From Patescibacteria group bacterium (GTDB taxonomy: Bacteria; Patescibacteriota; Microgenomatia; PFEM01; JAHIFH01): a stretch of DNA of 7,025 bases. The DNA is taken from NCBI GenBank assembly GCA_018900995.1, contig JAHIFH010000017.1:1-7025 (forward strand), given 5' to 3'. Position 1 is the first letter of the stretch. Every line of letters starts with the position of its first letter. Both the position numbers and the translations under genes were made by a program. Positions 1-5,156 of this stretch are shown here, piece by piece. The notes below the pieces were generated by a model that did no database searches, had not been told where the DNA came from, and saw nothing but the letters and a program-made list of their open reading frames with translations.

Positions 1-171
1 ACCCGGAGGCAAAATACCTAAATCCCGCCGTAACCGCCCACTTGACCCACCTGAATCAGACATGGTAACAATCGCAGTTAACTTTACTGGATATTGACGA
101 AGACCAAGAAGAACTTGATAAGTTCCTGTCCCCCCACCAATGCAGACGATTTTCGGTTTTTTCTTAGGCAT
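1..171 (-). CDS. yvcK: YvcK/GlmR-family gluconeogenesis factor (CofD-like), N-terminal 57 residues, runs off the window
   Basis: Translating the minus strand from the ATG at 171-169 gives 57 in-frame residues to the window edge. They begin MPKKKPKIVCIGGGTGTYQV and later contain SDSGGSSGRLRRDLGILPPG. The glycine-rich IGGGTG loop near residues 11-16 and the DSGGSSGRLR motif at about 39-48 are hallmarks of the YvcK/GlmR branch of the CofD-like superfamily, which binds UDP-sugars. In Firmicutes and Actinobacteria these proteins regulate carbon flux into cell-wall precursors. The start overlaps the 3' end of proS by 8 bases (ATGCCTAA), which suggests translational coupling and co-transcription from the proS promoter. 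No clear Shine-Dalgarno is visible before the ATG. The C-terminal part, about 250 or more residues in the family, lies outside the window. Family assignment is confident; the physiological role here is inferred from homologues. Confidence 0.93.
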   Translation of the reverse strand, partial: MPKKKPKIVCIGGGTGTYQVLLGLRQYPVKLTAIVTMSDSGGSSGRLRRDLGILPPG

Positions 172-1402
172 TGGCTAATTTTTTAATTGCCTGCCCGATG
201 GCCAATTTCGTTGTTTTTTCCTTATCTCTCTCTTTCCATTCAATTTTCTTTTCTTTAAAAGTTTCTTCAGAAACCACGAGTCGGACGGGGATACCAATCA
301 AATCAGCTTCAGCAAATTTTTCTCCAGCGGAAATATCCTCTCGGTCATCAAAAAGAACCTCAATCCCGCCATCCATTAATTTCTTGAAAACCCCTTCAGC
401 AAATTTCTTAACCTTTGCTTTTTCTCCAATAGCTAACAGATGGGCTTGAAAAGGAGCCACCGACTTGGGCCAAATAATTCCTTTTTTGTCATGATGGGCT
501 TCAACAACCGTTGCCATCAAGCGCCCAATTCCAATTCCATAACAACCCATCCAAATTAATTTTTTCTTGCCGTTTTTATCAATAAAATATGCGTCCATTG
601 ATTTTGAGTATTTCGTCCCCAGTTTAAAAACATGACCATTTTCAATCGCCCGTCCTTCTTTCAGTTGATAACCACAATGTTCACATTCTGTTTTCTTTTC
701 TTTACTAGTAGCAAAATCGCACTTAGTACAAAAGTAAACGCTATCTTCTCCGGTTGGGCAAATCATCATGAACTCATGAGAAATATCTCCGCCAATTGTT
801 CCTGAAGAAGCCTCGGTAATTTTCGTCACAAAACCACAGCGCTTGAAAATCTTTTTATAAGCCTCAATCACTTTCTGATAATAATCATTAAGGTCTTTTT
901 CGGTTGTATGAAAGGAATATAAATCCTTCATCACAAACTCCCGCACTCGTAAGAGCCCGCCGGTAGAGCGCATCTCGTTCCGGAATTTGTTCTGAATTTG
1001 GTAAAGATATAAAGGAAGGTTCTTGTAGGATTTGATAAACCGAGCGGCTAAATCAGTAATTACCTCCTCATGGGTAGAACCGAGAGCAAATTCTTTTTTG
1101 TGCCGGTCTTTTAACTTAAACAAAGGTGGGTCCATATGGTCCCAGCGATCAGATCTGTCCCAAAGTTCTTTTGGTTGCAAAGTAGGCAAGAAAACCTCTT
1201 GCCCACCAATAGCATCCATCTCTTCTCGGATAATGTTGGCAATTTTTTGATGAACGCGCCAGCCAAGAGGCAAAAAGGAATAAATACCAGCCGAAACTTG
1301 ACGGTCAATAAATCCCGCCCGGATGAGAAGTTTATGGGAAATGGCTTCCGCTTCTCGCGGGGCTTTTTTTAAAGTCTTACCTAAAAGCTTCGAATAACGC
1401 AT
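164..1402 (-). CDS. proS: Prolyl-tRNA synthetase, short form lacking the INS editing domain
   Basis: This is a class II aminoacyl-tRNA synthetase that charges tRNA-Pro in the cytoplasm (412 residues). Visible landmarks are the motif 1 region (about 39-73), the GSTHEE substrate loop (108-113), motif 2 from FRNEMR through VREFVMKD (140-160), the GTIGGDISHEF segment (201-211), motif 3 GCYGIGIGRLMATVVE (286-301) and the anticodon-binding domain (about 312-412, with FDDREDISAGEKFAEAD). The family's bacterial form is about 570 residues and has an editing insertion of roughly 180 residues between motifs 2 and 3. Here that insertion is replaced by about 35 residues carrying CTKC (225-228) and CEHC (240-243), which resembles a small zinc ribbon. 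Cis-editing of Ala-tRNA-Pro is therefore probably absent. The ATG start matches the family N-terminus. No Shine-Dalgarno precedes it. It overlaps yvcK by 8 bases. Confidence 0.97.
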   Translation of the reverse strand: MRYSKLLGKTLKKAPREAEAISHKLLIRAGFIDRQVSAGIYSFLPLGWRVHQKIANIIREEMDAIGGQEVFLPTLQPKELWDRSDRWDHMDPPLFKLKDRHKKEFALGSTHEEVITDLAARFIKSYKNLPLYLYQIQNKFRNEMRSTGGLLRVREFVMKDLYSFHTTEKDLNDYYQKVIEAYKKIFKRCGFVTKITEASSGTIGGDISHEFMMICPTGEDSVYFCTKCDFATSKEKKTECEHCGYQLKEGRAIENGHVFKLGTKYSKSMDAYFIDKNGKKKLIWMGCYGIGIGRLMATVVEAHHDKKGIIWPKSVAPFQAHLLAIGEKAKVKKFAEGVFKKLMDGGIEVLFDDREDISAGEKFAEADLIGIPVRLVVSEETFKEKKIEWKERDKEKTTKLAIGQAIKKLANA

Positions 1403-1453
1403 TGATTAGATTATACTTCGCAGTAACGCTCGTATAATTTTCCCTTCAGTCAA

Positions 1454-1482
1454 ATTATAGTGAAACTTTTCTAGAAGAGCAA
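1454..1482 (-). promoter_or_regulatory. Candidate sigma-70-type promoter for proS-yvcK
   Basis: On the minus strand there is TTGCTC (1482-1477), a 17-nt spacer and a perfect TATAAT (1459-1454). Transcription would start near 1447 and leave a leader of about 45 nt before the proS ATG at 1402. The -35 is a partial match, but the spacing is ideal. A second TATAAT at 1415-1410 lies 7 bases before the ATG with only a poor -35 (ATTATA). It could give a leaderless proS transcript, which would fit the missing Shine-Dalgarno. Confidence 0.55.
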
Positions 1483-1491
1483 ATTTTAACC

Positions 1492-1541
1492 AAAAGAAAA
1501 CCCGGTTGAGTCCTGCCTTGCGGCAATCATCCCCAACCGGG
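1492..1541 (-). terminator. Rho-independent terminator of the small cysteine-rich gene
   Basis: The two arms at 1534-1541 and 1501-1508 form a perfect 8-bp stem, CCCGGTTG with CAACCGGG read on the minus strand. It is followed directly by TTTTCTTTT (1500-1492). The 25-nt apical region contains a second hairpin, TGCC-GCAA-GGCA, with a GNRA-type tetraloop. No T-run follows the stem on the plus strand, so it acts for minus-strand transcription. It ends about 20 bases downstream of the 85-residue gene's stop codon and separates it from the proS promoter. Confidence 0.85.
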
Positions 1542-1560
1542 AGTCGTAATTCGCACCTCC

Positions 1561-1818
1561 TTAGGCAATCGTTACTCCAGGAATGAAGTCCTGATTACCT
1601 AAAATATTTTGGTAAGGAGTGTCGCAGTCGTCGGCGTGGGCGCAAATTCCACACAGACCGCTACATTCTACCTTTCTCTTCCCCGGAGAAAGGATGGGAG
1701 CTGTCACTACTGCCCCAAGTGTTTTCGCTGCTTGCACCAAGTCCTGTAAAGCTTGATAATCCTCTGGGACCTGACAGCCTGCGATAGCTCCGAGACTAGA
1801 ATCATGGGGAAAATCCAC
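1561..1818 (-). CDS. Small cysteine-rich hypothetical protein (85 residues)
   Basis: I do not recognise a family. The gene is supported by a very strong Shine-Dalgarno AAGGAGG (1829-1823) four bases before a GTG start, by a promoter upstream, and by an intrinsic terminator about 20 bases after the TAA. No plus-strand gene competes for the space. The predicted protein has an amphipathic helical stretch at about 18-34, a hydrophobic LGAVVTAPIL segment (34-43), a basic SPGKRK patch (44-49) and a cysteine cluster C52-x3-C56-x2-C59-x5-C65 with H61. C15 stands apart. The cluster could bind zinc or an Fe-S centre, or form disulfides. There is no signal peptide or membrane segment, so the protein is probably cytoplasmic. 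It is transcribed divergently from the sigma-region-4-like regulator gene, so co-regulation is plausible. That it is a real gene is fairly certain; its function is unknown. Confidence 0.75.
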   Translation of the reverse strand: MDFPHDSSLGAIAGCQVPEDYQALQDLVQAAKTLGAVVTAPILSPGKRKVECSGLCGICAHADDCDTPYQNILGNQDFIPGVTIA

Positions 1819-1822
1819 TTTT

Positions 1823-1829
1823 CCTCCTT
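1823..1829 (-). promoter_or_regulatory. Strong Shine-Dalgarno fixing a GTG start
   Basis: AAGGAGG on the minus strand ends four bases before GTG at 1818-1816. It is the best ribosome-binding site in the window and decides the start of the 85-residue gene, since no in-frame ATG is available nearby. A weak 6-bp stem (1842-1847 with 1862-1867) lies just upstream of it. Confidence 0.8.
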
Positions 1830-1978
1830 GTTAACTTGTTAAGATGAGCTGTCTATGTTCTTCATCTCCACTTCATCGTCCCTACTCTCCTTTCTTAGAT
1901 CTTGTGCCCGATTGCGCGTGACTGACCAATATATATCAAGAGCCTCTGCTCATTATTTTTATGTGCGAAAAAGGTTAG

Positions 1979-2020
1979 AAAAAAGCCTAGAGACAAACGC
2001 TAATGTGTAAATCTCAGGCT
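1979..2020 (-). terminator. Promoter-proximal intrinsic terminator or attenuator hairpin
   Basis: On the minus strand AGCCTGAGA (2020-2012) can pair with TCTCTAGGCT (1993-1984), giving 9 bp with one bulged T. The loop is 18 nt and the stem is followed by a run of T residues (1984-1979). This has the form of a rho-independent terminator and begins only a few nucleotides after the predicted transcription start. No minus-strand gene lies upstream of it, so it would end transcripts from the 2031-2059 promoter after about 45 nt unless antitermination occurs. Confidence 0.6.
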
Positions 2021-2030
2021 AGCTGATTTA

Positions 2031-2059
2031 AGTATAACCCAAGCTCATTAACTTGTCAA
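2031..2059 (-). promoter_or_regulatory. Near-consensus sigma-70-type promoter for the small cysteine-rich gene
   Basis: On the minus strand: TTGACA (2059-2054), a 17-nt spacer, then TATACT (2036-2031). This is 11 of 12 consensus positions with ideal spacing. The start is expected near 2024. Its -35 lies 18 bp from the -35 of the divergent plus-strand promoter, in mirror orientation. Confidence 0.75.
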
Positions 2060-2105
2060 ATTATAGGTCATGAACTATTGACAAACATGGCAAATATCCT
2101 ATAAT
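2053..2105. repeat. Inverted repeats spanning the divergent promoters (possible operator)
   Basis: Two perfect inverted repeats are seen. TTGTCAA (2053-2059) pairs with TTGACAA (2078-2084), and ATTATAGG (2060-2067) with CCTATAAT (2098-2105). The palindrome TCATGA sits at 2068-2073. Part of the symmetry arises because both strands carry a TTGACA box, but the ATTATAGG copy is not explained by a promoter element. The set could be an operator recognised by the adjacent regulator; this is inference. Confidence 0.45.
2078..2105 (+). promoter_or_regulatory. Perfect-consensus promoter directly before the sigma-4/alpha-CTD-like gene
   Basis: TTGACA (2078-2083), a 16-nt spacer, TATAAT (2100-2105). Every hexamer position matches the sigma-70 consensus. 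The start of transcription is expected at about 2111-2113, only 3 to 5 bases before the ATG at 2116. There is no room for a Shine-Dalgarno, so the mRNA is probably leaderless or nearly so. Confidence 0.8.
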
Positions 2106-2115
2106 AAGAAATCGT

Positions 2116-3006
2116 ATGCCAACTTCAGATGAGCTTTCACCTGAACAAAGAGGAATCCTTTCCAACGAAGCACTTCCTTGGGAGAATTTGCCCAGGATAG
2201 ATTTTTCTTTAGAAGAAGCCGAAACTTGCTTATTCGCTTTTGAAACCTGCCGGGAGATAGTCGATGAAGAAATACGAACGGTAGCTTGGGAAAAAATAAA
2301 CTTTTTTCTTCTCAAGGCTCAAGCACAAAATATTTTGGGATTTTCCTACCGATTTAATCAAAAGAAAACCGCCGCTTTAGCCTTAAAACATCTTCCCCTT
2401 GAAGAGCAAGACTCTCTTGGAAACTTTCGCTATCCTCAATTTCGAACAATAGTCGACTGGGCAAGAAGTCAAGGAAGAATTGAAGAGTCGGCTTGGGACA
2501 ATTATCGTCGAAAGGGAAAATTTACCAATGTCGAGATTGGAAAAATCTTTGATGTTTGCCGAGAGCGAGCCCGCCAGTGGGTAACTTTAGGAATGCGAGC
2601 CCTAAGACATCCATCCCGAGCGCAAAAACTTTACGACCATTGCCTAGAAATAGCCAGACCTGAAGAATGGGAAAAAATAACAAGAGAACGAGAGGAAATT
2701 AAGATTCGAGATATATGGTCCTTACAAGAGGTTCTGAGTACTCGATCCCTTCATGCTCTTCTGAGAAAAGGTATATCAACTATTCCCCAGGTCTTGAGCC
2801 TTTCCGACAAAGAACTCCAGGCAATAAAAGGTATCGGGCCTGTAGGGAAAAGAGAAATAAGAGAGGCGCTTGAGCAATACCTAGAAAGCCTATCTCCCGA
2901 AACACGAAGTACACTAGAATCAGAAGCCTTAGATCTTCCAAAAGCCGAAATTTCTAGAAGAGAGAAAATCATTTTCCCTAAAACGAGAGGATCGTCCGGA
3001 GTTTAG
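2116..3006 (+). CDS. Sigma-70 region-4-like HTH fused to an RNAP alpha-CTD/HhH-like domain (putative transcription regulator)
   Basis: This 296-residue soluble protein has three parts. Residues 1-135 are mostly acidic and helical, with no domain I recognise. Residues 136-175 (from FTNVEIGKIFDVCRERARQW on to MRALRHPSRAQKL) closely match sigma-70 region 4.2. R149, E150, R153 and Q154 align with E. coli sigma-70 R584, E585, R588 and Q589, and R584, E585 and Q589 contact the -35 box. Residues 207-257 (including RSLHALLRKGISTIPQVL and KGIGPVGKREIREAL) resemble the RNA polymerase alpha C-terminal domain or another helix-hairpin-helix pair; R210 aligns with alpha R265. No region 2 is detectable, so it is unlikely to be a self-sufficient sigma factor. 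It might bind -35/UP-type DNA as an activator or as a competitor of sigma. The ATG start lies just after a perfect promoter and no alternative start is well placed. The 3' end overlaps convergent rseP by 29 bases. Confidence 0.85.
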   Translation: MPTSDELSPEQRGILSNEALPWENLPRIDFSLEEAETCLFAFETCREIVDEEIRTVAWEKINFFLLKAQAQNILGFSYRFNQKKTAALALKHLPLEEQDSLGNFRYPQFRTIVDWARSQGRIEESAWDNYRRKGKFTNVEIGKIFDVCRERARQWVTLGMRALRHPSRAQKLYDHCLEIARPEEWEKITREREEIKIRDIWSLQEVLSTRSLHALLRKGISTIPQVLSLSDKELQAIKGIGPVGKREIREALEQYLESLSPETRSTLESEALDLPKAEISRREKIIFPKTRGSSGV

Positions 3007-4144
3007 AGACAATTGAGGTAGTCTCGATTAATCGGGCAATATCGTTAACCGTCACCAAAATTACCAAAAACAGCAGAAATGCCATTCCCGCAAAATTGAC
3101 CCAATGTTCAATCTGGGGCTTCGGTTTTTTCCTGGTGATTAACTCATAGCCAATAAAGATTAGTTTCCCTCCATCTAAAGCCGGAAAAGGCAAAATATTT
3201 ATCACTGCCAGGTTAACTGACAAAACACCAATAAATTGAAGAATGGTCAAAACCCCGCTTCGAGCCACGCCAGAAGTAATCTGAAGAATCCCTACTGGTC
3301 CGGCAATCTCTCGGGGAATTTGACCTTTAGTGATTAAATTGCCAATCATCCCCCCTATTCCCCCAATCACCAAACCCGTCCAAGCAAAAGCCTCTTTAAA
3401 ACCTTCAATTGTTCCGTAAAATGGCATTTGCCAAAGCGGGTATTTTTTCATTTCTACATCGCTGATTACTATTCCCAGGGCGCCTTCTCCTTCCGGTGGC
3501 TCCTCTCTTGGGATGACAAAAAGAATTAATTTATCTCCCTCGCAACTAAACCCCATCCCACCTAAAACTGGCTCCAAACAAGGATTATTTTCTTCCCTAT
3601 CGACTTTAATGGCAACTTGCTGCCCCTTGTTTTCCTCTACGATTTCGATGAATCGATTCATCGAAGCAACTTCAATTTCATTGACACTCAAGACAATATC
3701 TCCCTCCAAAAGTCCTGCCTGAGCTGCGGGCGAGTTCTCCATCAAACCAACGATTTTAACTTGATCAGTCTTGGTGGGAATACCAATAAAAGAATAAACA
3801 ATGGAAAAACAAACAATAGCTAAAATAAAATTCGCCAGTACCCCAGCGACAATAACACTAGTTCTAGCTGTTTTGGACTTAGCCCAAAAACTTTTTTCTT
3901 TTTCTTTGACTTTTTGAATTTCCTCTAACTCTTCACCCAAGAGCTTAACGAACCCGCCAAACAATATCCAATTAATTGAATAGATTGTTTCCCCAATTTT
4001 TCTAGCCAATATTCTTGGAGGATAACCTAAACCAAACTCTTCAACTCTAATACCAGCTCTTTTAGCTAATAAAAAATGCCCAAGCTCATGAGCGAGAATA
4101 AGAACAGATAAAATGAAAAGAAAGACAATAATAGTTAAGAGCAT
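2978..4144 (-). CDS. rseP: RseP-like site-2 intramembrane zinc metalloprotease with PDZ domain
   Basis: This 388-residue membrane protein is of the M50 (RseP/S2P) family, which cuts transmembrane substrates within the membrane. The first membrane segment (about 4-24) carries HELGH (19-23), the zinc and catalytic motif. A second hydrophobic segment follows RTSVIVAGVLANF (95-106). One PDZ domain spans about 125-215 (SPAAQAGLLEGDIVLSVN at 138-155). The third metal ligand lies in NILPFPALDGG (316-326), and a last membrane segment is at about 350-367. GPVGI (282-286) is also typical. The PDZ region carries an insert with C189 and C201, which could form a disulfide outside the cytoplasm. The ATG lies 3 bases after frr with no clear Shine-Dalgarno, so translation is probably coupled. 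No anti-sigma factor is seen nearby, and the substrate is unknown. Confidence 0.96.
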   Translation of the reverse strand: MLLTIIVFLFILSVLILAHELGHFLLAKRAGIRVEEFGLGYPPRILARKIGETIYSINWILFGGFVKLLGEELEEIQKVKEKEKSFWAKSKTARTSVIVAGVLANFILAIVCFSIVYSFIGIPTKTDQVKIVGLMENSPAAQAGLLEGDIVLSVNEIEVASMNRFIEIVEENKGQQVAIKVDREENNPCLEPVLGGMGFSCEGDKLILFVIPREEPPEGEGALGIVISDVEMKKYPLWQMPFYGTIEGFKEAFAWTGLVIGGIGGMIGNLITKGQIPREIAGPVGILQITSGVARSGVLTILQFIGVLSVNLAVINILPFPALDGGKLIFIGYELITRKKPKPQIEHWVNFAGMAFLLFLVILVTVNDIARLIETTSIVSKLRTILSF

Positions 4145-4147
4145 TTT

Positions 4148-4693
4148 TTAAACCGTTAGTAGTTGCTGCTCCTTCTGCCTCCCAATCTCAGCAATTTTTT
4201 GATTAAATTCGTCAGTAATGTCTTGAAGCTCTTTCTCTTTCCTAAACTTTTCATCTTCAGAAATTTCTTTATTTTCAAAAGCACCCCGGATTTCCTGCAT
4301 CTTGCCTTGACGAATTTGGCGAATCATAATTCTGGCAGACTCCAATTTTTGCCCCAAAAGCTTCACCAATTCCCTCCGCCTTTCTTCATTAAGAGGAGGA
4401 ATGGTTAAACGAATGACTTCACCATCAACCACGGGTGATAAACCCAAATCCCGGTCTAAGGCTAGCGCTTTCTCAATATTTTTAATTATTGTTTGATCAA
4501 AGGGAGTAATTAAGAGCTGGTTTGGTTCCGGCGAAGTAATCGTGGCTAATTCCACCAAGGGCATTTTGGTTTCATAAGCCTCGACTTGAATCTGTTCTAC
4601 TAAAGCTGGAGTTGCCCGCCCCACTTTTAAATTAACCAAGTCTTGGTGCAGGATCTTCAGCGCCTTTTCCATTTTTTGACGAATCTCATCCAC
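4148..4693 (-). CDS. frr: Ribosome recycling factor
   Basis: RRF works with EF-G to split post-termination ribosomes. The 181-residue length fits the family (185 in E. coli). Conserved blocks are NLKVGRATPALVEQIQVEAY (21-40), the domain II hinge region, RLTIPPLNEERRRELVKLL (95-113), ARIMIRQIRQ (120-129, equivalent to the conserved arginine-rich helix) and NKEISEDE (141-148). The start is GTG at 4693-4691, supported by an AGGAG Shine-Dalgarno (4704-4700) six bases upstream; no in-frame ATG fits the family N-terminus. It overlaps the end of tsf by 8 bases (GTGGATGA), and rseP follows after 3 bases. The pyrH gene usually found between tsf and frr is absent. Confidence 0.97.
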   Translation of the reverse strand: MDEIRQKMEKALKILHQDLVNLKVGRATPALVEQIQVEAYETKMPLVELATITSPEPNQLLITPFDQTIIKNIEKALALDRDLGLSPVVDGEVIRLTIPPLNEERRRELVKLLGQKLESARIMIRQIRQGKMQEIRGAFENKEISEDEKFRKEKELQDITDEFNQKIAEIGRQKEQQLLTV

Positions 4694-5156
4694 CTTTTTC
4701 TCCTAGCTTTAGTCGCCTAAAACCTCCTATAACAATATTCTCACCAGTTTTGGCTTTTAGCTCATTAACCAAATCATTGATAGTTTTACTCTCATCACGA
4801 ATCCAGGGTTGTTTCAGAAAATCCTCTTTGCTTTTCGGGTTAGTAGCCGCAACCTGCATGGATAGCTCATGAACTAATTCCTTAAATTCCTTGGTCCGAG
4901 CAACAAAATCTGTTTCACAGGCCACAGAGACTACAGAACCAATAATCCCATTATGATGGGTATAAGCCTCAACTAAACCGTGTTTAGTCTCTCGACCAAC
5001 TCTCTTAAAAGCTGACTCAATCCCCTTTTTCCGCAACCATTCCTCTGCTTTTTTCATATCACCACTTGATTCTTTAAGGGCTCTACGACAATCCATCACT
5101 CCGGCTTTAGTTTTTGCCCGAAGTTTTTTAATTTGTTCAGTAGTCATCTTTATCAT
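4686..5156 (-). CDS. tsf: Elongation factor Ts, short form
   Basis: EF-Ts is the nucleotide-exchange factor for EF-Tu. I place the start at the ATG at 5156-5154, whose ATGA overlaps the rpsB stop codon and which follows an AGAGAAG ribosome-binding site; this gives 156 residues. An ATG at 5147-5145 would give 153, and one at 5186 would give 166 but lies inside rpsB with no family support. The N-terminal UBA-like domain has KLRAKTKAGVMDCRRAL (11-27). The core contains ACETDFVARTKEF (79-91), whose Asp-Phe pair (83-84) inserts near the EF-Tu nucleotide site in characterised homologues. The E. coli protein is 283 residues; here the C-terminal core repeat, coiled-coil and C-terminal module are missing, as in other short EF-Ts proteins. 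The sequence ends with TGENIVIGGFRRLKLGE, a typical terminal strand. Confidence 0.95.
   Translation of the reverse strand: MIKMTTEQIKKLRAKTKAGVMDCRRALKESSGDMKKAEEWLRKKGIESAFKRVGRETKHGLVEAYTHHNGIIGSVVSVACETDFVARTKEFKELVHELSMQVAATNPKSKEDFLKQPWIRDESKTINDLVNELKAKTGENIVIGGFRRLKLGEKGG

Larger units (their letters stand above)
1819..2024 (-). other. Long (about 205 nt) 5' leader of the small cysteine-rich gene
   Basis: If transcription starts about 7 bases after the TATACT at 2036-2031, the leader covers roughly 2024 to 1819. It holds a terminator-like hairpin close to the 5' end (1979-2020, listed separately). It also holds a small hairpin with stem GAGC/GCTC near 1938-1949, and two tiny overlapping ORFs preceded by GGAG (1839-1890). 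I recognise no known riboswitch, T-box or tRNA-like sequence in it. Confidence 0.5.

Noticed and set aside
171..449. Plus-strand open frame opposite the 3' end of proS, and similar frames opposite rseP, frr and the FTCD genes
   Set aside because: All are antisense to confidently identified genes and encode sequences of skewed composition with no recognisable domains.
1622..1666. Hydrogenase-like L-C-G-I-C motif in the 85-residue protein
   Set aside because: The motif recalls the [NiFe]-hydrogenase L1 motif, but the protein is far too short, lacks the arginine and the C-terminal cysteine pair, and has no hydrogenase neighbours. The resemblance is probably chance.
1403..2115. tRNA, tmRNA, 6S or other known structured RNA in the intergenic stretches
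   Set aside because: No T-arm consensus, CCA-ending acceptor stem or other recognisable RNA signature was found on either strand. The hairpins are better explained as terminator and attenuator.
3006..3034. Terminator for the plus-strand regulator gene (GAGAC/GTCTC stem and CGATTAATCG palindrome)
   Set aside because: The stem is only 5 bp and no T-run follows either element. Both lie inside the rseP coding sequence.
2116..4144. Regulator and RseP as a sigma/anti-sigma proteolysis system of the RseP-RpoE kind
   Set aside because: No membrane-anchored anti-sigma factor is encoded in the window, the regulator has no recognisable sigma region 2 and no membrane segment, and the two genes are convergent. 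RseP sits in its usual conserved cluster position.
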